A stretch of 64,000 nucleotides of DNA from Caballeronia zhejiangensis (lineage in GTDB: Bacteria; Pseudomonadota; Gammaproteobacteria; Burkholderiales; Burkholderiaceae): contig NZ_JFHD01000036.1 in the NCBI RefSeq assembly GCF_000698575.1, positions 1 to 64,000 on the forward strand, given 5' to 3'. Under the pieces are notes generated by a model. That model did not search any database. It was not told where the DNA came from and saw nothing but the letters and a program-made list of their open reading frames with translations. The stretch's first letter is position 1; the number at the start of each line of letters is the position of its first letter. Position numbers and translations under genes: made by a program. This document shows positions 39,661-48,673 of the stretch, piece by piece.

Positions 39661-40653
39661 CTAAGCCTGGAAGCCGTATAACGTCGCCGGATTATCAACA
39701 AGAATACGCTGTAGTGCCCTCTTGTCGGGCACCCATGCGGCGAGTAGATCGAACAGTTGCGCATCGTCTGGCTTACGCGTCTTTTCAGTCGGGTGCGGTT
39801 AGTCGCTTCCCCAGACGACCCGCTCGGGAGCCGCCGCGATATACGATTGGGCCATTGCTGTCACATCTTCGTAGGTCGGCGGGCCTACTTTCGTGTTCAG
39901 ATAAGCCGCAGATACTTTGACCCACGTGCGTCCCTGATCGAGCATCCCGCGGACAACGTTATGTGCTTCGCGCCCCGATTCAGTTGATGGCAACCGTGCC
40001 ATGTGATCAAAAACAACAGGGCACGGCAGACGCTTCAACGTTTCAGCTTGCTCGACAATGAGGTCTGAACGCATCTGTAGCTGCACATGCCAGCCCAAGT
40101 CGCTAATTCGGATGGCGACCGGCTCAATCATATCGACCCGGGTCACGGCATTCTTGGGTTCAAAAAGAGAAAATCGCACACCGCGAATTCCACCTCGATG
40201 CAGCGCAAGCAGTTCCTTCTCGGATATGTCCGTGGAGATAACCGCAATGCCGCGCGTTTTAGCCGCCCCGAGTCTTGCGATCGCGTCCAACGTGACGCGG
40301 TTGTCTGTTCCATAGTTCGAAGGCTGGACGATGACCGTTCGGGTCGTCCCGAGCCGAATCTGAATTTGCAGATAGTCGTCGACCGTCGCCTGACGCGGGA
40401 GTGCGGTGGCTGGATTAACGATAGGAAACTTATCGTCATAGATGTGGATATGCGCGTCGCACGCCAACGGCGGCGCCTTCAACGCAGGGTTTTCACTGCC
40501 GGAAGAGTTTGAGAATCGGTGGCTTTCCGCCGCCTGTGCCATGGCACTATTCCATGAGCCCGCCATCCATCCCGCCGCCAGACTCAACGCCAGGGCGCGC
40601 CGGCGAGAATTGAACCCATCCATCGATACTTCCGTGTCCATGTTGTATGCCAT
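39661..40653 (-). pseudogene. Exported amidohydrolase-2 family hydrolase with a stop after the catalytic Asp
   Basis: The frame begins with an export signal that looks like a twin-arginine type (FNSRRRALALSLAAGWMAGS). It continues ACDAHIHIYDDKFPIVNPAT with the HxH metal motif, RTVIVQPSNYGTDNRVTLDA, IRGVRFSLFEPKNAVTRVD, PVVFDHMARLP and APERVVWGSD. The next codon is TAA (39799-39801), where Trp of GSDWPHP is expected. The same frame continues PHPTEKTRKPDDAQLFDLLA and LVDNPATLYGFQA to a TAG at 39661. Restoring one codon gives a full 330-residue COG3618-type metal hydrolase. A more decayed relative is at 6690-7050. It is the last gene of the catabolic operon, 72 bases after the alpha/beta hydrolase. 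Confidence 0.82.
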
Positions 40654-40725
40654 CGAGAGGTTGCTCTTCCTTTCGGCGAAGCGGTGAACTTCGATCCGCT
40701 TTGCCGCTTGAGTATCGACGTCAGG

Positions 40726-41607
40726 TTATTGGTTCACGCGCTTGGCGAAAGTGGAGATTGCGTCGGCCATCGCTTTCGGCTGTTCAGGCGCCATGGCGTG
40801 GCCCGCGTTCGGCAGTACGACCACCGTCACCCGGTCGCCGAGCATGGACTTGAGAACCTGGGAAAATCGACGCGGTGCCACTGCATCGTTCTCTCCCTGC
40901 AAGTCCAGAATCGGTGCAGTGCCCGCAGCGAAATAATCGTCGACCGGAGTCGTATTGCGAGCATGTCCCTCTGCCTCATGCGTTTCGGGATGCCACCCGC
41001 TCAGCCAAACGCTCGGGTCGTTTCCGGGCGCGAAGAACGCTTCCTTAAGGTACTGAAGCCGCTGTGCCTCCGGCAGCTTGAGGTCCCCCGCGCCGTCGAT
41101 CGCCTTGCGCATTTCGGCGTTGATTGGCTTCTCGGTCGAGCCTGGTGGAACTTTGCCTGCCGAGGCAGCTGCCACAACGACGCCCTTGACGAGGTCGGGA
41201 CGGTCCGCAGCCAACTGGCGCGCGGCGAAGTTGCCCCACGCGTGTCCGACCACGACCACCGGGCCCGCTTTCTTTTCGTCGATGACCATCGCGACGTCAG
41301 ACGCGAAATCATGCACGCTCAGGTTCTCCATCGGTCCTTTGCTTTTGCCAACACCGCGCGGCTCCGGACGCAGCACTCGAAAGCCATCTGCGACCAGGTA
41401 CTGGGCTACCTGATCATAGTCGCGCACCGAACGTCCTAAAGACGGAAGGATGACGACGGTCGGGCCCGTGCCTTGGCTTAGCACCTCGATCTGGACGTTG
41501 TCATGCTTGACGACGTCGTCGGTTATCTTGGCAGTACCGGTTGCTGCGAACGCGGCCACGGAAAGAGTGAAGAGTGCCGCGGCAAGTGCGCTTGTTGCGA
41601 ATTTCAT
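40726..41607 (-). CDS. Exported alpha/beta-hydrolase-fold protein
   Basis: A 293-residue protein with a signal peptide (MKFATSALAAALFTLSVAAF, cleavage after AFA) and an alpha/beta-hydrolase fold: GPTVVILPSLGRSVRDYDQV, VLRPEPRGVGKSKGP, VVVVGHAWGNFAARQLA, LQGENDAVAPRR and LPNAGHAMAPEQPKAMADAI. The nucleophile elbow reads G-H-A-W-G, so the usual Ser/Asp/Cys is Ala, although the acid and His are in place. I recall other hydrolase-fold proteins with GHAFGN here, so this may mark a subgroup rather than a mutation. It belongs to the catabolic operon, 83 bases after the binding-protein gene, and may act on lactone or ester substrates in the periplasm. Confidence 0.82.
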   Translation of the reverse strand: MKFATSALAAALFTLSVAAFAATGTAKITDDVVKHDNVQIEVLSQGTGPTVVILPSLGRSVRDYDQVAQYLVADGFRVLRPEPRGVGKSKGPMENLSVHDFASDVAMVIDEKKAGPVVVVGHAWGNFAARQLAADRPDLVKGVVVAAASAGKVPPGSTEKPINAEMRKAIDGAGDLKLPEAQRLQYLKEAFFAPGNDPSVWLSGWHPETHEAEGHARNTTPVDDYFAAGTAPILDLQGENDAVAPRRFSQVLKSMLGDRVTVVVLPNAGHAMAPEQPKAMADAISTFAKRVNQ

Positions 41608-41690
41608 AGATGTCTCCTGGAAGTAGGCACGACAACGACCCAGCGGCGGTACAAGCGTTCTCCGCAGCTTCGGGTCGATGTTTTTGGGTA

Positions 41691-42485
41691 TCAGTGCGTC
41701 TGCGGCTGCTCGAGTCCGGTGCTGTCGAAGATGGCTACGGCGTTTTTTGACTTCAGATAGACGAGGAAGGCTTTCGCCGCATCGCCTTGCCGGGCGTTCT
41801 TCGAAATTGCGCCAGAAATGACGCTCACCTTCTGTACTTCTCGCGGAAGGGGACCCACGAATTGAATGTCGTGGAATGCCTTTAATTCGCTGATTTGCTG
41901 AAGACCCAGGTCTGCATCGCCACGCAGAAGAGCCGCACCTACCAGCTCACGACCTTTTATAAGCACGCTCTTTTCCTTCATCTGCTCGGCAATGCCGAGC
42001 TTGGGGAACAGCGTTCCGGTGATGTACGTTCCGCTCGCCCCTTCCGAGAAGGCAACGGACTTGGCAGACAGGAGCGCCGCTTTGAGTTTTTCGGGCGTCG
42101 AGACGTCCGGCTTCGGAATGCCTGGGCGTACCGCCACCCCGACTGCAGATTCAGCAATGTCGGTCCTCGTGTCGGCGACGAACGCGCCTTGTTTGATTTG
42201 CTCGTCGAGCGCGGCACCGATCATGAAGCAGACATCCATCGGCTCGCCGCTCTCGATGCGCACGGGCAGGGCGTCGGGAGACGCGCCATAGGATGGACCC
42301 CAGGAAATCAACAGGTGGTTGCCGGTGTCGCGCTCGAACGCCGGGACCAGTTGCTTGAATGCGGCGGAGAGTGCACCGGTTGCGAGCACATGAACGTCCG
42401 CCGCTTGCGCTGCCACGCTAAATCCGGCTGCGCAGACGAGCGCCACGACGGACGCGCGCATTGACCATTTCTTTCCGACTACCAT
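41691..42485 (-). CDS. Molybdate-type periplasmic substrate-binding protein
   Basis: A 264-residue exported protein (MRASVVALVCAAGFSVAAQA, cleavage before ADVHV) of the ModA/PBP-II class: VHVLATGALSAAFKQLVPAF, SGEPMDVCFMIGAALDEQIK, AVGVAVRPGIPKPDVSTPEK and LRGDADLGLQQISELKAFHD. The AAGGAGAC site before the ATG at 42485 is strong. No permease or ATPase gene is nearby, so it is an orphan receptor. Members of this subgroup appear in catabolic operons of Burkholderiales and probably bind an organic anion instead of molybdate; that is inference. It follows the SMP-30 gene by 39 bases. Confidence 0.82.
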   Translation of the reverse strand: MVVGKKWSMRASVVALVCAAGFSVAAQAADVHVLATGALSAAFKQLVPAFERDTGNHLLISWGPSYGASPDALPVRIESGEPMDVCFMIGAALDEQIKQGAFVADTRTDIAESAVGVAVRPGIPKPDVSTPEKLKAALLSAKSVAFSEGASGTYITGTLFPKLGIAEQMKEKSVLIKGRELVGAALLRGDADLGLQQISELKAFHDIQFVGPLPREVQKVSVISGAISKNARQGDAAKAFLVYLKSKNAVAIFDSTGLEQPQTH

Positions 42486-42524
42486 TACTTGTCTCCTTCT
42501 GTATGAATACGGATTGCTCGCGGT

Positions 42525-43460
42525 CTAGACTGCGCCGCGTGCATTGACGAACAGCGCATACAAAGACGTGGTCGAGGCCATGAAGATGCGGTTGTTGTCG
42601 CGTCCGCCGAAACACAAATTCGCGCAACGCTCGGGCAGCGCTATGTGTCCAATCGCCGTACCGTCCGGCGCGAAGACGCGGACGCCATCCAGCTCCTCGG
42701 TGCCGGTGCCCCACCCGCACCACAGGTTTCCGTCGACGTCGACTCTAAAGCCGTCCGGCGTCCCGTCTTTTGCATCGATGAGCACGCGGCCCTGCCGAAG
42801 CCTCTGGCCATCGAGAACGTCAAACGCCATGATGGTTCGCGGGCGGGCTCGGGATGCGACGACGTACAGCCCACGCTCATCCGGCGAAAACGCGAGGCCA
42901 TTTGGACCTTCGATGTCGTCGGCGACACATTCGAGTTGCCCACTTTGCGGGTCGAGCCGATAGACGCATGCGGGCAACTCTGGCTCTCCTACCTGTCCCA
43001 TGTAGTCACTCACGAGGCCAAATGGCGGGTCCGTGAACCACACCGCACCATCGCGAGTAACGACGACGTCATTGGGAGAATTAAGCGGCTTTCCGTTGAA
43101 CTGGTCGGCAAGCACAGTGACCCGTCCGTCGTATTCAGTACGCGTGACGCGCCTGGTGCCGTGTTCGCAAACGATGAGTCGGCCCTGGCGGTCGCGGGTC
43201 ATGCCATTCGCTTTGTTTGATGGCGCGCGCCAGGTCGAAACCCGCTCAGTCGATGCATCCCATTTCAAGATGCGCTCATTAGGGAGGTCGGTCCAGTAAA
43301 GCAAGTTTGCATCTCCGAACCACACGGGTCCCTCCGCCCAACGGCACCCTGTCCATAAGCGTTCGACCTTCGCATGCGCCAGGCGGTAATGTTCGAATCG
43401 CTTGTCCAACGCGCGGATTGCAGGGTCGGGAGTACGCATACTGGGTTGCCATGTGCTCAT
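42525..43460 (-). CDS. SMP-30/gluconolactonase family lactonase
   Basis: A 311-residue six-bladed beta-propeller hydrolase without a signal peptide. Metal-site regions are CRWAEGPVWFGDANLLYWTD (first Glu), NSPNDVVVTRDGAVWFTDPP (Asn), GPNGLAFSPDERGLYVVASR (Asn) and DGTPDGFRVDVDGNLWCGWG (Asp). Family members open sugar or organic lactones. The ATG at 43460 overlaps the MFS stop by the ATGA arrangement, so the two are translationally coupled. An arabinolactonase role for the separate arabinose operon is possible but not needed; in this operon it more likely opens a lactone made by the SDR. Confidence 0.88.
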   Translation of the reverse strand: MSTWQPSMRTPDPAIRALDKRFEHYRLAHAKVERLWTGCRWAEGPVWFGDANLLYWTDLPNERILKWDASTERVSTWRAPSNKANGMTRDRQGRLIVCEHGTRRVTRTEYDGRVTVLADQFNGKPLNSPNDVVVTRDGAVWFTDPPFGLVSDYMGQVGEPELPACVYRLDPQSGQLECVADDIEGPNGLAFSPDERGLYVVASRARPRTIMAFDVLDGQRLRQGRVLIDAKDGTPDGFRVDVDGNLWCGWGTGTEELDGVRVFAPDGTAIGHIALPERCANLCFGGRDNNRIFMASTTSLYALFVNARGAV

Positions 43461-44758
43461 CTCGCGTCCTTCCTATTCATGATCACCAGCAGAACAACAG
43501 TCAGAACGGTTGCGAGCACGAGCATCGCGCCCATTCCAATAAGGCCCGCCTTGAAAGAGCCTGTCGTATCCTTGAGCCAACCCACTATGTAAGGGCCGAC
43601 CAGGCCACCGAGGCTGCCGACAGAGTTGATGAACGCAAGTCCGCCGGCTGCTGCTTCCTTGCCGAGGAACGTCGCTGGAATGCTGTAGAAGCACGTGCGC
43701 ACCGACGAGAGGCCAATAACTGCGATCGTTAAGCCGGCCATTGCCGGCATCAGGTCGTCCGAGACCACCGAGCAAAAGAAACCGATCGCTGCCAGCCCGC
43801 AGGTCAGCGCAAGATGGTTGACATAGCGCTGAGAGCGAGCCAAGACTCGGCCCCACAGAAGCATCCCCACACTTCCAACGACATAGGGAAGCGCGGTAAG
43901 CAGCCCAATCTCCGTGTTGCCGAGATCGTGCGTCTTTAGAATCGTCGGCAGCCAGACGCCGATGCCGAGAATGCCGATGATGTAGCTGAAAAGGATGCCG
44001 GTTAGCAACCAAACGCGCCAGTCCAAAAGCGACCGAACGAAGTGCTTCTCGACGTTCGCCGGACGCTCACGTTCAACGGCCGCTTGCAAAGCCAAGCGCT
44101 CCTCGGCCGTTAGCCAATGCGCCTTGTCCGGCGAGTCACTCAGAAATTTCAGACACAGAATGCCGAGCAGACACGCCGGAAGTCCTTGGAGGATGAAAAG
44201 CCACTGCCAGCCGTGAAGTCCAAGCCAGCCCTCGAGCGTGAGCATTGAGACCGACAGGGGGCCGCTGAACACCGACGAAAGCGGTACGGCCGCCAGGAAC
44301 CACGCCATCATCTGCGTGCGATAGCGTGCCGGGAACCACAATGTCAAAAAGAAGATGACCCCAGGAAAGAAACCGGCCTCGCCGACGCCCGCGAGCAAAC
44401 GAAGCAGTGAGTAACTGATCGGGCCGGTCGCAAGACTCGTGGCGGCGGCGAACAGGCCCCAGGTAATCATGATTCGCGCCAACCAACGTCGTGCGCCAAA
44501 TCGATAAAGCGCGAGATTGCTCGGCACCTCGAAGAAGCAATACCCGACATAGAAGATGCCCGCAGCCAAGCCGAACTGCGATGCCGTCAGCCCGAGGTCC
44601 CGATTCATGGCGAGTGCGGCAAAGCCGACGTTCGTGCGGTCCAGATAGTTGACGAAGTAGGCGAGCGCCAGCAGAGGTACGATGCGCCACGCTGCTTTTC
44701 TGCAAGCAGCCTGTTCGGCGCTGTACCCTGTCTCCTGAGTGATTGTCGTTGTGCGCAT
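43457..44758 (-). CDS. MFS transporter, anion:cation symporter (ACS) family
   Basis: A 433-residue carrier with twelve predicted helices. ACS-family marks include LALAYFVNYLDRTNVGFAAL, GLAAGIFYVGYCFFEVPSNL, RIMITWGLFAAATSLATGP and LRLLAGVGEAGFFPGVIFFL. LVGPYIVGWLKDTTGSFKAG is at the end. Relatives import organic acids such as phthalate, tartrate, glucarate or galactonate by proton symport. The gene is nine bases from the amidohydrolase upstream and overlaps the lactonase downstream, so its substrate is the one processed by this operon. Confidence 0.92.
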   Translation of the reverse strand: MRTTTITQETGYSAEQAACRKAAWRIVPLLALAYFVNYLDRTNVGFAALAMNRDLGLTASQFGLAAGIFYVGYCFFEVPSNLALYRFGARRWLARIMITWGLFAAATSLATGPISYSLLRLLAGVGEAGFFPGVIFFLTLWFPARYRTQMMAWFLAAVPLSSVFSGPLSVSMLTLEGWLGLHGWQWLFILQGLPACLLGILCLKFLSDSPDKAHWLTAEERLALQAAVERERPANVEKHFVRSLLDWRVWLLTGILFSYIIGILGIGVWLPTILKTHDLGNTEIGLLTALPYVVGSVGMLLWGRVLARSQRYVNHLALTCGLAAIGFFCSVVSDDLMPAMAGLTIAVIGLSSVRTCFYSIPATFLGKEAAAGGLAFINSVGSLGGLVGPYIVGWLKDTTGSFKAGLIGMGAMLVLATVLTVVLLVIMNRKDAR

Positions 44759-44766
44759 GATGCCAC

Positions 44767-45594
44767 CTACAGGTAAAGCCGGCGGGGATTATGAACAAGC
44801 ACCGCATCAGCGGTTTGAGTATCGCCGCAGGCCGTTTCGATGAACTCGAGAAGCTTGGCGTCATTCGGTACGTCGCCCTGGATATTGGGATGTGGCCAAT
44901 CACTGCCCCAAATCGCTCGATCAGGCGCTGCCGCGAGCAGCCCACGTACGTGAGGTAAGGCCTTGAACCAGGGCTTATCCGAGCCACCCATCATCCGGTC
45001 CACGCCGGACAGCTTGATCCAGCGGTGTTCGTTGTCCAGGTATTTTCTCAGCGCCACCAGCCCCTCGATATCAGCGTCGAGATCGAGGTCGGGACGTGCC
45101 ATGTGATCGATGACTAACGTTGTGCGAAGCTTGCGCCAACTGGCGAGAACGGGAAGGACCTGATCCAGCTTGCCGTGGAGCAGAACATGCCAACCCAAAG
45201 AACCAACCCGTTCGGCAAGCCCACCGAGCTCGCTTAGATTTTGAGCTTCAGCAAGGTGCCCCATGAAGTTCAAACGGACCCCGCGTACTCCGCCGTCGTG
45301 AAGCGCCTCCAGCTGACTGTCACTTTCCGAGCCATCGAGGAGCGCGACGCCTTTATATTGGCCCTCGGTGTGCGAGAGCGCGTCGAGCAGCGCGGTGTGA
45401 TCGGTCCGGTAGCAGGCCGCTTGAACCAGTACCCCGTGGGAAATGCCCAGCTTCCGATGCATTTCAAGGAGCGCCGTCAGCGGCGCCTCTTGGGGGCGAT
45501 AGACAGCGTCCTCGGGAAGAGGGTAGTCTTGCCACGGTCCGTAAATATGCGTGTGGCAGTCCCACCGGCCACCGGTCGTGTGCAGGCTGTTCAT
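44767..45594 (-). CDS. Amidohydrolase-2 family metal-dependent hydrolase (COG3618, PDC-hydrolase-like)
   Basis: A 275-residue TIM-barrel hydrolase. The metal motif is RWDCHTHIYGPWQDYPLPED; substrate-loop regions are GISHGVLVQAACYRTDHTAL, LHDGGVRGVRLNFMG, LHGKLDQVLPVL and LVIDHMARPDLD. The catalytic Asp is in RAIWGSDWPHPN. The ATG at 45594 overlaps the SDR stop by one base; a longer upstream frame is antisense-like shadow. The nearest known relatives are 2-pyrone-4,6-dicarboxylate hydrolase, 4-sulfomuconolactone hydrolase and galactarolactone isomerase, all acting on lactones of carboxylic acids. Such a lactone is a reasonable substrate class here. Confidence 0.87.
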   Translation of the reverse strand: MNSLHTTGGRWDCHTHIYGPWQDYPLPEDAVYRPQEAPLTALLEMHRKLGISHGVLVQAACYRTDHTALLDALSHTEGQYKGVALLDGSESDSQLEALHDGGVRGVRLNFMGHLAEAQNLSELGGLAERVGSLGWHVLLHGKLDQVLPVLASWRKLRTTLVIDHMARPDLDLDADIEGLVALRKYLDNEHRWIKLSGVDRMMGGSDKPWFKALPHVRGLLAAAPDRAIWGSDWPHPNIQGDVPNDAKLLEFIETACGDTQTADAVLVHNPRRLYL

Positions 45595-46427
45595 CAGTCG
45601 CACCGTGCGGTCATGCCGCCGTCGACGACGATTTCCGTGCCGGTGACGAAACGCGCTTCGTCCGACGCCAGGAACAGCGCGGCGTTCGCGGTGTCGCGCC
45701 CGTCTCCCATGAAGCCGAGCGGAATACGTGCAACGCGGCTCTCCAGCAACTTGTCCACGTCTCCACCCGAGCGTTGCCCGGCGAGGCGCGCCTCGACCAT
45801 CGGCGTGTGCAGTTGCCCAGGGACGACCGTATTCACACGAATGCCCTTTTTGGCGTACTCGACCGCGACCACTTTGCCCAGCTGGATAACGCCGGCTTTG
45901 CATGCGGCGTACGCGACTTGGGCGGAGCCGGTCCAGCGCAGGCCAGAGGTCGATGCGGTATTCACGATGGAACCGCTGCCTTGGGCTTCCATCACTGGAA
46001 GTACGTACTTGCACATGAGGTACACGCTTTTCAGGTTGAACGCGACCTGAGCGTCCCATTTATCTTCGGAGAGCGCGACGGGACCACCCGCGGCCGAACC
46101 GCCGACGTTGTTCACCAAAACGTCGACACGCCCGTACTTCCCGCGACACGTCTCGACCATCGCTTGAACGGCGGTCGAGTCCGTGACGTCACAGCCGTAG
46201 GAAGTGATTTCACCGCCGACCTCGCGCACTCGGCGTACGGTTTCCTCCATCGCCTCGGGATTCTTGTCGACCGCGAAGATCTTGGCTCCTGCTTGCGCAA
46301 AGAGGACTGCAACTGCCCGTCCGTTCCCCCATCCGGGACCCACACAGCCCGCGCCGGTGACAATAGCAACCTTACCGTTAAGGCGTCCTGAATTCGTGTT
46401 ATCGATGGGATTCTGCGAAGTTTCCAC
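45594..46427 (-). CDS. Short-chain dehydrogenase/reductase
   Basis: A 277-residue SDR: KVAIVTGAGCVGPGWGNGRA at the NAD(P) site (an unusually long glycine loop), VNNVGGSAAGGP, SIVNTASTSGLRWTGSAQVA with YAACKAGVIQLGKVVAVEYA for the catalytic Ser, Tyr and Lys, and RFVTGTEIVVDGGMTARCD at the end. SDRs of this pattern oxidise cyclic alcohols or lactols. The gene is eleven bases downstream of the CMD gene and overlaps the amidohydrolase start by one base, so coupling is tight. Confidence 0.9.
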   Translation of the reverse strand: METSQNPIDNTNSGRLNGKVAIVTGAGCVGPGWGNGRAVAVLFAQAGAKIFAVDKNPEAMEETVRRVREVGGEITSYGCDVTDSTAVQAMVETCRGKYGRVDVLVNNVGGSAAGGPVALSEDKWDAQVAFNLKSVYLMCKYVLPVMEAQGSGSIVNTASTSGLRWTGSAQVAYAACKAGVIQLGKVVAVEYAKKGIRVNTVVPGQLHTPMVEARLAGQRSGGDVDKLLESRVARIPLGFMGDGRDTANAALFLASDEARFVTGTEIVVDGGMTARCD

Positions 46428-46437
46428 TTGATGCTCC

Positions 46438-46998
46438 TCAGTTCGATTCTTGGGGAAGTTCCGGTGCGACGCTTGGCGGATGCGGCACTTCGAAAACTTT
46501 GATGGTCATTGAGATCAGCGTGTAGTAGCCGGCGATGCCGACAAGGTCCACAACGCCGCCTTCGCCGATTTCCTCGACAAGCTCCTGATATAGCGCGTCG
46601 TCAACTTTTCGCTGTTCATGCAACTGGGTGAGGAAAGCAAACACCAACTCTTCGTCTCGACGGGCGAATGGAGGCATTTTGCCGACGCGGATTGCGTCGA
46701 TGACTTCGTTCGACACGCCGGCCTCGAGCGCGAACGGCTTGTGCGCGGCCCATTCGTATTCGGCAAGCCAGTAGCGGCCCATGAACATGATGGCGAGCTC
46801 CGACAGCCGGGCAGGCACGCTGCTGTCGTATCGGCAATAGCGGCCTAAGGCCTGGGAGCGATCAGCGAGTTTCGGTCGATGCAGCCAGACGGCGAGAGGT
46901 CCTCGTACACCCTTGCGCGGACCATTGGCGATTGCGTCGTACACGGCCCGCTGCTCTGTATCAAGTTGCGCGGGGTCGATTGGAGGAAGACGTGTCAT
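46438..46998 (-). CDS. Carboxymuconolactone decarboxylase family protein
   Basis: The ATG at 46998 starts MTRLPPIDPAQLDTEQRAVY and gives 186 residues, a usual length for this single-domain group. Typical parts are RGPLAVWLHRPKLADRSQAL, RLSELAIMFMGRYWLAEYEW, HKPFALEAGVSNEVIDAIRV and VDLVGIAGYYTLISMTIKVF. The CxxC of AhpD proteins is absent, which points to a gamma-CMD-like decarboxylase or isomerase role. A GAGGGT element lies about ten bases before the start. It follows the DctA-type gene by 22 bases. Confidence 0.87.
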   Translation of the reverse strand: MTRLPPIDPAQLDTEQRAVYDAIANGPRKGVRGPLAVWLHRPKLADRSQALGRYCRYDSSVPARLSELAIMFMGRYWLAEYEWAAHKPFALEAGVSNEVIDAIRVGKMPPFARRDEELVFAFLTQLHEQRKVDDALYQELVEEIGEGGVVDLVGIAGYYTLISMTIKVFEVPHPPSVAPELPQESN

Positions 46999-47020
46999 GA
47001 GCGTTGTACCCTCGGTGAGT

Positions 47021-48328
47021 TCAGTTCGACTGGGCCGTAGCAGTCGTAGCGGCGCCCTTCTGCTGCTTGAGGCATGAGCGGCGCGGTTTAGCACCGGTCT
47101 CTCGTTCGAACGCGCTTGCGTCAAAGGCTCCTTCCCATCGGGCGATCGCGAAGACGGCAAGTGTGTTGCCTACTACATTCACCAGGGCCGTCGCCGTGGC
47201 CATCACGCGATCGATCCCGAAGAGGAGGCCTAGACCGCTGAGAGGCAGACTCCGCACGGATTGCAACGTTGCAGCCAACTTGACGAAGGCACCACCCGCG
47301 ACCGTCGTGCCGCCCTTCGAGGTAAGACTCAAGATAGCGAGCAGTCCAAGTTGCTGCCCCAGGGAGAACGGTGTGTCAGTCGCCTGCGCCACGAAGCCGA
47401 TCGCAATGGCCATGTAGATGGACGTGCCGTCTAGGTTGAAGCTGTACCCCGCTGGAAGAACAAATCCGACGACCGCCTCATCACAACCGGAGCGCTGAAG
47501 CTTTTCAATAAGGCGAGGCAGAGCAACTTCACTCGACGCGGTACCAAAAATGAGCAGGAGTTCGTCCCGAATCAGCTTCAAAATGCTGAAGAAAGGCAAA
47601 CCAATTATCCAGCTAATGCTGCCAAGCACGCCAAAGACGAAGAGCAGCGACGCCGCGTAGTACAAAACGATGACCTTCAGCAGGTACATCAGCGTCACGC
47701 TGCCGTAGCTCCCGATCGCTGCAGCCATCGCGCCAAATGCACCCAGCGGCGCAAGCCTCATGATGAACGCAAGCATGCGAAAGAGAACCGACTGTGCTTC
47801 GTCGATACCGCGCAGGAGGATCGACTCGGGACCTACGGCCATGTTTAGCGCGAGTCCCGCGAGCAGTGAGATGATCAGCACTTGAACGATATCGCCTTTC
47901 GCGAATGCATCGACAAGCGTATGCGGGATCAGACTCAGCAGGTAGTCAACGGCGGAGATGCCACCGGCACTCGTTGTCGCCTTTACCGCTGCCTGACTTT
48001 CAGCGATATTCGTGGCGTGCAGCCCGGTGCCGGGTTGGAACACATTCACCATCACGAAGCCGAGAATCATCGCGACGGTGCTCACAATTTCGAAATACAC
48101 GAGCGATTTGACGCCCATGCGGCCGAGCATGCGCAGGTCTTTCACGTGGGCAATACCCTGGACCAACGTGCAGAAAATGATGGGAGCCAGCATCATCTTG
48201 AGTAAGGCGATGAAGCCCACGCCGAGCGGCTTCATCGCGACGGCCCACTCGGGCTTCGTCAACCCCAAGACGATTGCACACGCAAGTCCGATGAGTACTT
48301 GCACATGTAATTGCTTTAACCGCTTCAT
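47021..48328 (-). CDS. Dicarboxylate:cation symporter (DctA/DAACS family)
   Basis: The ATG at 48328, with an AGGAGACGAG site, starts MKRLKQLHVQVLIGLACAIV and gives 435 residues with eight membrane helices and re-entrant loops. Family signatures are MMLAPIIFCTLVQGIAHVKD, LIFGTASSEVALPRLIEKLQ, the AGYSFNLDGTSIYMAIAIGF motif and LLAILSLTSKGGTTVAGGAF. It imports C4-dicarboxylates or similar acids. As first gene of the operon it probably brings in the substrate or an intermediate acid. The LysR gene diverges 345 bases away. Confidence 0.9.
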   Translation of the reverse strand: MKRLKQLHVQVLIGLACAIVLGLTKPEWAVAMKPLGVGFIALLKMMLAPIIFCTLVQGIAHVKDLRMLGRMGVKSLVYFEIVSTVAMILGFVMVNVFQPGTGLHATNIAESQAAVKATTSAGGISAVDYLLSLIPHTLVDAFAKGDIVQVLIISLLAGLALNMAVGPESILLRGIDEAQSVLFRMLAFIMRLAPLGAFGAMAAAIGSYGSVTLMYLLKVIVLYYAASLLFVFGVLGSISWIIGLPFFSILKLIRDELLLIFGTASSEVALPRLIEKLQRSGCDEAVVGFVLPAGYSFNLDGTSIYMAIAIGFVAQATDTPFSLGQQLGLLAILSLTSKGGTTVAGGAFVKLAATLQSVRSLPLSGLGLLFGIDRVMATATALVNVVGNTLAVFAIARWEGAFDASAFERETGAKPRRSCLKQQKGAATTATAQSN

Positions 48329-48634
48329 CTCGTCTCCTATATCGACTATTGGCCGTGAATCGGCCTGTACCGTTGACCTCGCGTCCAATCACTGGGCGAT
48401 GGGCACTCGAAGCCCGCCCGGCCATTGGCACTGGTCAAGTTTCTGTGGGCAGAGAGCGGGAGCGGAATAATGCGAGTCGGGCTGATTTCACCGTTCCAGT
48501 GTCATCACGCCTGTTGAAGTTCGGATGCGCACTTTGCGATCCGTTGGAATTGACTCGTCTCCACTTCTTTCTGTCTTGTATTTGTTGGCTCAAGCATAAG
48601 AGCTCCGCAGAGGCTTGACAAAGACCGAGTAACT

Positions 48635-48646
48635 ATACGAAGGTAT
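48635..48646. promoter_or_regulatory. Candidate LysR operator in the divergent dctA-lysR interval
   Basis: A perfect inverted repeat ATAC-GAAG-GTAT lies 27 bases before the LysR start, inside the 345-base interval between the LysR gene and the catabolic operon. ATAC/GTAT arms are the usual LysR recognition pattern, though N7 spacing is more typical. The position suits autoregulation. Confidence 0.45.
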
Positions 48647-48673
48647 GCCATCCAAGCATAACTCGAAGGGGAT

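Noticed and set aside
42525-43460. SMP-30 gene as the missing arabinolactonase of the arabinose operon
   Set aside because: Possible biochemically, but it is 13 kb away and translationally coupled to a different operon, so I did not assign that role.
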